This document shows, piece after piece, positions 25,119-32,304 of a stretch of DNA of 58,967 nt. The translations under genes and the position numbers were made by a program. The notes under the pieces were generated by a model. It did not search any database. It was given only the letters and a program-made list of their open reading frames with translations, and was not told the origin of the DNA. Origin of the DNA: an uncultured Clostridia bacterium (GTDB taxonomy: Bacteria; Bacillota; Clostridia; Oscillospirales; Acutalibacteraceae); assembly GCA_947623205.1 (NCBI GenBank), contig CANQGM010000014.1:1-58967 (forward strand), read 5' to 3'. Every line of letters begins with the position of its first letter. Within the stretch, counting starts at the first letter, position 1.

Positions 25119-25587
25119 TGCCGGTCATAACCTTTTCATTTTTAGTTGAAGCTAAGTGTTTATCTTTAAAAATACTCATCTTTGTAAGTATATTATACAA
25201 TATTTTGTTTGCGATTTTCAATAGCTTTTTTGTAATTTTTTTTAGTTTTAATTTTATTTTTCCCAATATTTTTTTAATGAAATTTATAAGCGGACAATAC
25301 AGCATAGAAGTAACTTTTCCAAGCGTACACCTGTATATTAAAAAACCTGTAATACATCCTATAAAAACGTATATGCGAATGTACCCGTATAAAAATGCAA
25401 GTGAAAAATAAAATACAGACATTGCTGCAACCAGCATAAAAAATATATCTGAAATAAAAACAGAAATTTTATTTGAAAAAAATGCAATTCTTATGATTTT
25501 TAACAGACCGTAAATTACACCAAGCGCCAAACCGAGTAAAACAGAATACATAAATGCAACAGACTGTTGATAAAATGTAAGCTCCAA
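25069..25587 (-). CDS. yabQ: spore cortex biosynthesis protein YabQ
   Basis: A 172-aa membrane protein whose N terminus (ELTFYQQSVAFMYSVLLGLALGV) and hydrophobic helices up to about residue 90 match YabQ. The remainder is a very lysine-rich cytoplasmic tail. In Bacillus YabQ is made in the mother cell under sigma-E and is needed for cortex formation. It follows yabP by 15 nt, and its 3' end overlaps divIC by 50 bp. Confidence 0.85.
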   Translation of the reverse strand: MELTFYQQSVAFMYSVLLGLALGVIYGLLKIIRIAFFSNKISVFISDIFFMLVAAMSVFYFSLAFLYGYIRIYVFIGCITGFLIYRCTLGKVTSMLYCPLINFIKKILGKIKLKLKKITKKLLKIANKILYNILTKMSIFKDKHLASTKNEKVMTGNGKRNSKSKKKSGISG

Positions 25588-25602
25588 ATCATTTCACCCG
25601 TA

Positions 25603-25875
25603 TTACTTAAATATTTTTGAGAGCCTTGAACGGGACGCGTCACTTCCCAGATATTGCATTGCATTTATTTTTCCGTCAATTGAAACATCGCCTGTTTCAA
25701 GATTAAGTTTATCAATGTGAAGCCTTTCACCCTTTATTATAAGTGAACCACAGGAGGTTTTTACAGATACGGTTTCTTCATTAAATCCGCTTACATCCTC
25801 CGCGCCCGTCATAACAAGCTTGCCCCTGTTGTCAAGCATAAGGGTATGATTCTTTCCTTTTGGCATTTCAGTCAT
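25603..25875 (-). CDS. yabP: sporulation protein YabP
   Basis: The 90-aa protein shows the YabP/YqfC fold: HTLMLDNRGKLVMTGAEDVSGFNEETV, then GSLIIKGERLHIDKLNLETGDVSIDGKI. It acts with YabQ in spore cortex assembly and is sigma-E dependent in Bacillus. Its GGAGG lies 7 nt before the ATG and inside the 3' arm of a perfect hairpin, so initiation should depend on where the transcript starts. Confidence 0.9.
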   Translation of the reverse strand: MTEMPKGKNHTLMLDNRGKLVMTGAEDVSGFNEETVSVKTSCGSLIIKGERLHIDKLNLETGDVSIDGKINAMQYLGSDASRSRLSKIFK

Positions 25876-25881
25876 AAAAAA

Positions 25882-25932
25882 ACCTCCGTATAATCTTTAA
25901 TAATTTATACGGAGGTAAATCACAAAATATAC
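25882..25932 (-). promoter_or_regulatory. yabP hairpin/SD switch with possible sigma-E promoter
   Basis: Minus-strand ACCTCCGTATAA (25916-25905) pairs perfectly with TTATACGGAGGT (25893-25882) over an 11-nt loop, followed by a T-run and the yabP ATG at 25875. The 3' arm contains the yabP SD. GTATATT (25932-25926), 14 nt and CGTATAAAT (25911-25903) resemble sigma-E -35 and -10 boxes; the -10 falls in the 5' arm. A transcript from it would start in the loop and leave the SD free. Confidence 0.5.
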
Positions 25933-25934
25933 AT

Positions 25935-26177
25935 TTAAAGTACAGACTCGTACATTGTGCCGGCGTCTTCTTTGCGTGTAACTTCTTTTACGGCGGTAAC
26001 TTTAACCTTTACCGAACGCGCACCGAGTGTAATTTCAATTACATCGCCCTCTTTAATATCATATGACGCGCGTGCGGTCTTGCCGTTTACAGTTATTTTG
26101 CCCGCGTCGCAAGCCTCATTTGCAACAGTTCTGCGTTTAATAAGCCGAGAAACTTTTAAATATTTGTCAAGACGCAT
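25935..26177 (-). CDS. rlbA: S4-domain RNA-binding protein (RlbA/YabO)
   Basis: An 80-aa protein that is essentially one S4 domain: MRLDKYLKVSRLIKRRTVANEACDAGKITVNG. It matches the YabO/RlbA group, related to Hsp15, thought to bind 50S or peptidyl-tRNA stalled on it. GGAGG lies 5 nt upstream. It lies between hup and yabP with a terminator on either side, so it may form its own transcript. Confidence 0.93.
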   Translation of the reverse strand: MRLDKYLKVSRLIKRRTVANEACDAGKITVNGKTARASYDIKEGDVIEITLGARSVKVKVTAVKEVTRKEDAGTMYESVL

Positions 26178-26194
26178 ATATACCTCCGAAACTG

Positions 26195-26247
26195 ATTATA
26201 AAAAACAAAAGAGCCGAATTGTCAGCGCATAGCGTTAACATCGGCTC
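26195..26247 (-). terminator. hup terminator overlapping a possible rlbA promoter
   Basis: GAGCCGA (26247-26241) pairs with TCGGCTC (26217-26211) with an inner imperfect stem, and is followed by a broken T-run (26210-26201). The T-run leads into TATAAT (26200-26195), and CTGACA in the 3' side of the stem lies 19 nt upstream of it. The same DNA may end hup and start rlbA. Confidence 0.65.
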
Positions 26248-26261
26248 ATAAATTGCAAAGA

Positions 26262-26537
26262 TTACTTATTTACAGCATCCTTAAAACCTTTTCCTGCTTT
26301 AAATGCAGGAACCTTTGAAGCGGCAATTTCAATTGTTTTTCCTGTTCTGGGGTCACAGCCAGTTCTTGCATTTCTCTGGCGCTGTTCAAATGTACCAAAT
26401 CCTGCAACCTGAATTTTTTCGCCTGAAGCAACTGTGCCGATTATTGTGTCAATAACAGATGATACTGCCTTTTCTGAGTCTTTTTTTGAAAGACCGCTCT
26501 TTTCAGCAACAGCGGCGATAAGTTCTGTTTTGTTCAT
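26262..26537 (-). CDS. hup: HU DNA-binding protein
   Basis: A 91-aa [43 protein letters not shown] with the DNA-clamping arm, and [11 protein letters not shown]. The protein wraps and bends DNA nonspecifically. It is inserted between mazG and rlbA of the yab cluster, a layout seen in other Clostridia. A terminator follows. Confidence 0.96.
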   Translation of the reverse strand: MNKTELIAAVAEKSGLSKKDSEKAVSSVIDTIIGTVASGEKIQVAGFGTFEQRQRNARTGCDPRTGKTIEIAASKVPAFKAGKGFKDAVNK

Positions 26538-26554
26538 AATAGTCCTCCAAGTAA

Positions 26555-27346
26555 TTATTTATTTTTAACTTCATCCCAAAGGGAATTAAGTTCAGTGATT
26601 GAAGCCGTTTTCATATCTATTCCCCGCTCTGCGGCGAGTTTTTCGACAGAAGAAAAACGGTCGGTGAATTTATTGCAGGCATCATACAGGGCATGTTCAC
26701 TGTCAATTTTTAAAAAACGCGCAACATTTACGGCAGAAAACAACACATCGCCCAGCTCTTCGCGCTGATTTTCCTTGTCTTTGTTTTCTATTGAGAGTTT
26801 AAGCTCATTGCATTCTTCAAAAAGTTTGTCAACAGCGCCGTCAACGCTGTCCCAGTCAAAGCCAACCTTAGCCGCCTTTTGCTGTATTTTTGTACTGCGC
26901 ATTAATGACGGCAAAGCCTTTGACACGCTTTCCATAGCCTGCGACTGTGTTTTTTGTGACTTTGTCCGCATTTTTATTGCATCCCAGTTTTTCAGCACCT
27001 GATCGGTCGTGTCCGCGTTTACATCACCGAAAACATGAGGATGACGGATAATAAGTTTTTTGCATATTCCGTCACAGACATCGTTTATTGTAAATGTACC
27101 TTTTTCGCTTTCAATTTCCGAATGTAGTGCAACCTGCAAAAGAACGTCGCCGAGTTCCTCTTTGAGCAATTCGAGGTCGCCGGTATCAATTGCTTCAACA
27201 GCTTCATAAGTTTCTTCAATGAAATTAGAACGTATCGACTTGTGCGTTTGTTCCCTGTCCCACGGACAGCCGCCCGGCGAACGAAGAATTTTGACTATTT
27301 CTATCAAATCATCAAAATTATAATTTGATTTTTCCTTAAAATTCAA
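26555..27346 (-). CDS. mazG: nucleoside triphosphate pyrophosphohydrolase
   Basis: MazG hydrolyses (d)NTPs, including damaged ones, to NMPs. The 263-aa protein has the two tandem all-alpha domains; the first carries [17 protein letters not shown] and [13 protein letters not shown], the second [13 protein letters not shown] and [15 protein letters not shown]. The start is best placed at TTG 27346, with GGAGG 8 nt upstream; ATG 27373 has no SD. It corresponds to the yabN methylase-MazG protein of Bacillus but lacks the methylase half. Confidence 0.9.
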   Translation of the reverse strand: MNFKEKSNYNFDDLIEIVKILRSPGGCPWDREQTHKSIRSNFIEETYEAVEAIDTGDLELLKEELGDVLLQVALHSEIESEKGTFTINDVCDGICKKLIIRHPHVFGDVNADTTDQVLKNWDAIKMRTKSQKTQSQAMESVSKALPSLMRSTKIQQKAAKVGFDWDSVDGAVDKLFEECNELKLSIENKDKENQREELGDVLFSAVNVARFLKIDSEHALYDACNKFTDRFSSVEKLAAERGIDMKTASITELNSLWDEVKNK

Positions 27347-27403
27347 CGATCGTACCTCCGAGAAAAATCCCATAATTTTTATATAAACTCACTGCTACCT
27401 ATT

Positions 27404-29200
27404 TTACCCAATAAGATGCCATTTTTCAAGTACTTTTGCAATTTTTTCACCTTTTGGCAAAAATTTTATTTCTGCGGCAGTAAAAGTACGCAAAATCAAC
27501 AAAGCAATTATATAAATAATTATAGCGCAGGCAATTGAAAGCAAGGTTGAAAGCCTTTGTGCAATAAATTTTGGAAAAATGAAATTGGCAATATATGCTG
27601 TTGCCGAGCTGAAAACAGCGCCGATAAACGGTTTTATGGTTGTTGAAAAGAAATTAGGCGTTACTTTTGAATGTTTAACAAGCAGATACATACCAATTAC
27701 AAGAATTATTCCGTACGCTATAAGCGAACCTGCCGTTGCGCCCTGAATATTTATTTGAGGAATGCTTACAAACATCCACGTAATAGCAATTTTTATGAGC
27801 ATACAAACCGTGTAAAGTTTTGTAGGCAAGCTTACCTTTCCTATTCCCTGAAGCATACTGCATACCGGTGTTACCGACGCAGTAAATATTGTGGTTATAC
27901 CCATTAACGTAAGAACATTGCCGCCTATCTCCACAAATGCTCTGTCAGTATATATAAACGACATTATAGGGTGTGCAAGTACGCAAAGTCCAAGTCCCAT
28001 AGGGAGCGTAAAAATCATTGTCATTCTGATTACGGTTTCAATTGATTTTTTAAGCTCCTGCTTGTTTGCCTTTGTCCATGCGCTTGTAACATTCGGCATT
28101 GCGCTTGAGCCAAAAACCTGCGTTACCGCGGTAACAAGCTGCATTAAAGTAAGCGCCGCAGTATAGCATCCCCATAACTGTGTGTGTATAGTTATTTGGT
28201 CGCTGTAAACAGATTCTTTTGAAAAAAATTCGCTGTACTGAGAATAAAGCGCGTCAGACTGATTTTGCGCAATGTTTAAAATAACACGCTGTATAATCAC
28301 CTGGTCAATAAGCGAGCCCAAACTCATTACAAACGCACCCAATGCAGTAGGAATTGCAGTTTTGCAGATCAATACAAAGGTTTCGCGCTTTGTACGGGCA
28401 TCAATTGAATTTTGATAATATTCTTCGGGAATACCGTCTCCGCAGATTTTATATCTAAGCAAAAAGAAAACAAAAGAGAAAAAGCTGCCAAGCGTAATAC
28501 CGCAGATCGCGCCCGCAACAGAAAAAGCAAGTATCGTATTTTGCGCGTCGGTTTCCGTAGCAAACGTAAATCCCAAAAATGTGCCCGTGCTGTTATAAGA
28601 ATCAATACCGAACTTCATTATAAGATAGGCAAGCAATGCTCCTAAAACAAGTTTTACGCCCGCCTCGATTATTTCGGATATTGCCGTGGGCATCATATTA
28701 CGCTGTCCCTCAAAATATCCTCTGTAAATTGACACAAGACATCCGAACAGAACTGTTGGAGCAAGGCACACCATGGCATAGATTGAATACGGTGAATTAA
28801 TTAAATTAATGTAAATAAAACTGCCGCCGAGCATTATGACAAAGGATACAATACCTACAATTACAAAAAAAGGAATTGATACCTTATGTATTTGTCTTAC
28901 ATCCTTATAACGCTTTTGCGCTATGCTCTCTGAAACAAGACGGGAAATTGCAATTGGCAGACCGCCCGTTGCAACCGTAAAAATTACAACAAAAATCTCA
29001 TAGGCATTACTGTAAAGCCCTATACCCATTGTGGCAAAACCTTTGCCGAACATTGAATATATGTTTGAAAGCAAAACCTTGTCTATCAGTCCGAAAACCT
29101 TGACAATTACCATACTCAGAGTAAGTATGGCTGCGCCCTTTAGAAAGGTCTGCGATACATCTTTTTCAGAATTAGCTATCGCATTGTATTTTTTGGACAA
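27404..29200 (-). CDS. lipid-linked oligosaccharide flippase family protein (YabM/SpoVB-like)
   Basis: A 598-aa polytopic membrane protein of the MOP superfamily, with about 14 hydrophobic segments. The N terminus FLKGAAILTLSMVIVKVFGL and the motif GGLPIAISRLVSE are typical of the SpoVB/YabM/MurJ-like group. Its place upstream of mazG, hup, rlbA, yabP, yabQ and divIC is that of yabM in Bacillus. A role in moving peptidoglycan or polysaccharide precursors, possibly in spore cortex, is likely but not proven. The start is TTG with AAGGTGAT upstream. Confidence 0.85.
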   Translation of the reverse strand: MSKKYNAIANSEKDVSQTFLKGAAILTLSMVIVKVFGLIDKVLLSNIYSMFGKGFATMGIGLYSNAYEIFVVIFTVATGGLPIAISRLVSESIAQKRYKDVRQIHKVSIPFFVIVGIVSFVIMLGGSFIYINLINSPYSIYAMVCLAPTVLFGCLVSIYRGYFEGQRNMMPTAISEIIEAGVKLVLGALLAYLIMKFGIDSYNSTGTFLGFTFATETDAQNTILAFSVAGAICGITLGSFFSFVFFLLRYKICGDGIPEEYYQNSIDARTKRETFVLICKTAIPTALGAFVMSLGSLIDQVIIQRVILNIAQNQSDALYSQYSEFFSKESVYSDQITIHTQLWGCYTAALTLMQLVTAVTQVFGSSAMPNVTSAWTKANKQELKKSIETVIRMTMIFTLPMGLGLCVLAHPIMSFIYTDRAFVEIGGNVLTLMGITTIFTASVTPVCSMLQGIGKVSLPTKLYTVCMLIKIAITWMFVSIPQINIQGATAGSLIAYGIILVIGMYLLVKHSKVTPNFFSTTIKPFIGAVFSSATAYIANFIFPKFIAQRLSTLLSIACAIIIYIIALLILRTFTAAEIKFLPKGEKIAKVLEKWHLIG

Positions 29201-29234
29201 GTTAAATCACCTTTAATAAATATTATGGATGTAA

Positions 29235-29717
29235 TTATTCAGAGGTTTTTTTCTCATCGTTTTCGGACTTCATATTTTCAATTACTTCATCTGCGGCCTG
29301 CTCAACTACATCTTCATTCAAATTTTCTGCATTTGAAAAATTTTCATCCGAGATTTTTGCTCCGCAGATATTACAGAAAAGTGAGTTTTTTGGTATATTT
29401 GCGCCGCACTGTGAGCATTTTTTTTGATCCTTTAAAGCTGCAATATGCTCGTTTATTGCATTAAGATTATCCTTTAATTCGGCAATTTCCGCCACTATTT
29501 GCGTAATCTGCTCAGATAAATCCATTTTGTGAATTTGTGATTTATAGGTAAGAGCACCTAAATCACGAAGCTTTTTATTGATTTCTCCTCTGATTTCCGC
29601 GGCAGTGAATTTATGTTTTGAAGCGTCCCGTACCTCGGTTGCCTTTTTAGAAACAGCCGAAGCAGCTGCCTTTGCATTAACTACCACATCGTCGAAAATA
29701 GAATCGAATTTTCCCAT
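29235..29717 (-). CDS. coiled-coil zinc-ribbon protein
   Basis: A 160-aa soluble protein. The first half is helical and alanine- and lysine-rich with a heptad-like region (about 50-92). A single zinc ribbon follows (CSQCGANIPKNSLFCNICG, about 98-116). The tail is acidic and disordered. I do not recognise a function. The protein resembles many short 'zinc ribbon domain-containing' proteins of Clostridia. It has its own promoter (29750-29778) and heads the flippase-mazG-hup transcript, with only 34 nt to the flippase gene. Confidence 0.7.
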   Translation of the reverse strand: MGKFDSIFDDVVVNAKAAASAVSKKATEVRDASKHKFTAAEIRGEINKKLRDLGALTYKSQIHKMDLSEQITQIVAEIAELKDNLNAINEHIAALKDQKKCSQCGANIPKNSLFCNICGAKISDENFSNAENLNEDVVEQAADEVIENMKSENDEKKTSE

Positions 29718-29749
29718 ATTAATACCAGCCTTTCATAAATATGTTGAGT

Positions 29750-29778
29750 ATTATATCACCGTTGACCTTAATAATCAA
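29750..29778 (-). promoter_or_regulatory. promoter of the zinc-ribbon/flippase/mazG/hup unit
   Basis: Minus-strand TTGATT (29778-29773), 17 nt, TATAAT (29755-29750), 33 nt upstream of the ATG. It separates this unit from the hemZ end of the previous operon. Confidence 0.6.
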
Positions 29779-29783
29779 CAGTA

Positions 29784-31223
29784 TTATTGACCATAAAATA
29801 TATTTATTTCATTCTTCCTTTGAATGATCTCATCAAATCTGTCTATGTATTCATAGGGATATTTAAAATTAAATATCCGCTCAAGATAATCGGTACCGTA
29901 AAGCTTTAATTTTGTAACGCCGCCCGAACCGCAGGAAAGTATTGTGTGGGTCTCATCCATTACAAATACATTGTAAAGACTTTCAAAGCCTTTTTTTGAC
30001 CAACCCACATTTTCGAGGTTGCCCACCATTCTGCTCTGTCGGTACAAATAATACGGTATGTAGCCGTCTGATGTCAGAGTGCTTTGGGTATAATCAAGCA
30101 TCCTTCGCGCTTGACTTGCATTTTCGGCGTCAAGCGTTACTCCCTGTGTTGTAAGTGCAGCCGCACGCTTCATACATAGCGTATGAACTGTTATGCTTTC
30201 GGGCGACAAATTGCGAATTAAATCAAGAGAATTTTTAAAGCTGTCAAAACTATCGGTCGGCAGTCCCGCGATTAAATCAGTATTTATATTGTTGAATCCG
30301 CATTTTCTTGCAAGTTCAAAAGCGTCAAAAAACTGCTGAGCAGTATGCTTTCTTCCTATTTCTATAAGTACATCGTCATTTAATGTCTGCGGATTTATGC
30401 TTATTCTGTCAACTTTATTTTCTTTCAAAGCATAAAGACGTTCCTCATCTATTGTATCCGGTCTGCCGCACTCAACGGTAAATTCACGGCAGGTGCTCAT
30501 ATCAAAAAATGTTTTCACCGTGCCGAGTATTCTGTTAAGCTGTTCTGCGTTAAGCGTTGTGGGTGTTCCTCCGCCGAAATATACGGTTTCAAGTCTCAGC
30601 CCGAGCGCGTTTGCAATTTGAGAGGTTTTCTTTATTTCTTCGCACAAAAGATTTACATAAGGGTCAATAAGCTTTTTTGCCCGCTCTATTGACGACATTA
30701 CAAACGAGCAATAGCCGCACCGTGACGGGCAGAACGGAATACCCACATAAAGACTGAACGATTTTGGCTGCGAAAGCTCTAATATCTTTTTTTCATTTGC
30801 TTCTGTTCTGCGTGCAAGCAAAAGCTTTTCTTTGCTTACATAAAAATCATCCGTAAACTTTTTTTCTGCTTTTTCTTCCCCAAATTCTTTGTAAAACCGC
30901 CTAAGCAATTTTATTGGGCGCACACCCGTAAGCAATCCCCAAGGCTGGGTTATTCCTGTATGTTTGCATAGAATTTTGTAAAGCAGCTGTGCCGTTATAA
31001 GCTCGTCAGTTTCATTATCATCTGTTTTCTCGGCAGTATAAGACATTTTAAAATCATTTATGCTGACGCTCACATTTATTTTATCTGACAGTTCTGTATA
31101 TACATATGGTTTTTCGGTATTGTCAAATTCCTTATATACCGTAATTTTTTCATTAGGAAAGAACAGTCTTGTAAGATTTTCAAGTTCAAACCAAAATTTA
31201 TTGTTTTTTACATATAAATTCAT
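29784..31223 (-). CDS. hemZ: coproporphyrinogen III oxidase-like radical SAM protein
   Basis: The 479-aa protein has an N-terminal extension of about 155 residues and a radical SAM core with C165, C169 and C172 (GIPFCPSRCGYCSF), then YFGGGTPTTL and the HemN-family signature. This layout matches HemZ of Bacillus, a homolog of oxygen-independent coproporphyrinogen III oxidase. No other heme genes are in the window, and many HemN homologs are not true oxidases, so the reaction is uncertain. It is the last gene of the hprK-to-hemZ run. Confidence 0.85.
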   Translation of the reverse strand: MNLYVKNNKFWFELENLTRLFFPNEKITVYKEFDNTEKPYVYTELSDKINVSVSINDFKMSYTAEKTDDNETDELITAQLLYKILCKHTGITQPWGLLTGVRPIKLLRRFYKEFGEEKAEKKFTDDFYVSKEKLLLARRTEANEKKILELSQPKSFSLYVGIPFCPSRCGYCSFVMSSIERAKKLIDPYVNLLCEEIKKTSQIANALGLRLETVYFGGGTPTTLNAEQLNRILGTVKTFFDMSTCREFTVECGRPDTIDEERLYALKENKVDRISINPQTLNDDVLIEIGRKHTAQQFFDAFELARKCGFNNINTDLIAGLPTDSFDSFKNSLDLIRNLSPESITVHTLCMKRAAALTTQGVTLDAENASQARRMLDYTQSTLTSDGYIPYYLYRQSRMVGNLENVGWSKKGFESLYNVFVMDETHTILSCGSGGVTKLKLYGTDYLERIFNFKYPYEYIDRFDEIIQRKNEINIFYGQ

Positions 31224-31224
31224 T

Positions 31225-31851
31225 TTACAGTCTTCTCATAAGCGGATTGTAGTTTCTTTCATGTTCAAGTGTGGTAAGCTCGCCGTGCCCCGGTATTATT
31301 TTATAATCGCCTTTAAGATTTTTAAGTTTTAGCAGCGACTGAATCAATATTTTTTCATCACCGGTAGGCAAATCTGTTCTTCCGTACGACTCACAAAAAA
31401 GAGTGTCGCCGCAGATAACAGTGTTGTCAAAAATATAACATCCGCATCCGCTTGTATGACCGGGAGATGTTATATACTTAATTTCAGTATTGCCAAGACT
31501 GAAAGTGTCCCCGTCTTTCAACAAAATATCAGCCGAAAATGCAGGCAGCGGTTCGCCGTGATAAATACTCAGATTATATTCAGGCTTTTTCAAAAACTCG
31601 GAATTATTTTCACCCGTAATTATTTTTGCGCCAAACCTATCTGCAAGCTGCTTGGCAAAACTTATATGGTCGTAATGACCGTGGGTAAGCATTACATACT
31701 CAAGCTTGCCTCCGTCATTTTTTATTTCTTCAATAAGTTCTGACGATTTATCGCCGGGGTCGACAACAGCGGTTTTGCCTGTTTGTTCATCTTTTAAATA
31801 ACAGCAATTTGTCATAAGATGAGATACGTTAAAAATTTTAATTTTTATCAT
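31225..31851 (-). CDS. metallo-beta-lactamase fold hydrolase, GloB-like
   Basis: A 208-aa hydrolase with the metal motif THGHYDH, then TSPGHTSGCGCYI, ICGDTLF and PGHGELTTL, as in glyoxalase II-like MBL proteins. The expected substrate is a thioester, but the specificity cannot be read. It overlaps dtd by 4 bp and ends 2 nt before hemZ. This MBL protein is often found between dtd and hemZ in Clostridia. Confidence 0.88.
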   Translation of the reverse strand: MIKIKIFNVSHLMTNCCYLKDEQTGKTAVVDPGDKSSELIEEIKNDGGKLEYVMLTHGHYDHISFAKQLADRFGAKIITGENNSEFLKKPEYNLSIYHGEPLPAFSADILLKDGDTFSLGNTEIKYITSPGHTSGCGCYIFDNTVICGDTLFCESYGRTDLPTGDEKILIQSLLKLKNLKGDYKIIPGHGELTTLEHERNYNPLMRRL

Positions 31852-32303
31852 TTGTTCAAATCCTTTGAGTTTATTTCAATGGTAACGGGTCCGTCATTTG
31901 TAAGCATAACCTGCATATCTGCGCCGAATATTCCTTTTTCTACCTTATTTATTCCGTTTAACACCAATTTGCCGCAAAAGTATTCGTAAAGAGGCTCTGC
32001 CTTTTCAGGGCGTGCCGCCGCCATAAAGCTGGGACGTCTGCCATGAGAACAGTCTGCGCAAAGTGTAAAATTTGAAATTACCAGTGCCGAGCCTCCGACA
32101 TCACCGATGGACAAATTCATTTTGTCGTTTTCATCCGTAAAAACACGCAGACCCGAAATTTTATTTGCCAACGCGTCAGCATCTTTTTTATCATCGCTGT
32201 TTTCAACGCCGAGCAAAATCAAAAAGCCCTTGTCAATTTTGCCTGCTGTTTTTCCGTCAACGTCTACCTGAGCGTGTGATACTCTTTGCAAAATCGCTTT
32301 CAT
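31848..32303 (-). CDS. dtd: D-aminoacyl-tRNA deacylase
   Basis: Dtd removes D-amino acids (and glycine from tRNA-Ala) that were wrongly attached to tRNA. The 151-aa protein begins MKAILQRVSHAQVDVDG and has SALVISNFTLCADCSHGRRPSF, plus the NDGPVTIEI segment with the cross-subunit GP motif. It directly follows relA, the usual Firmicutes arrangement. Confidence 0.95.
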   Translation of the reverse strand: MKAILQRVSHAQVDVDGKTAGKIDKGFLILLGVENSDDKKDADALANKISGLRVFTDENDKMNLSIGDVGGSALVISNFTLCADCSHGRRPSFMAAARPEKAEPLYEYFCGKLVLNGINKVEKGIFGADMQVMLTNDGPVTIEINSKDLNK

Positions 32304-32304
32304 T

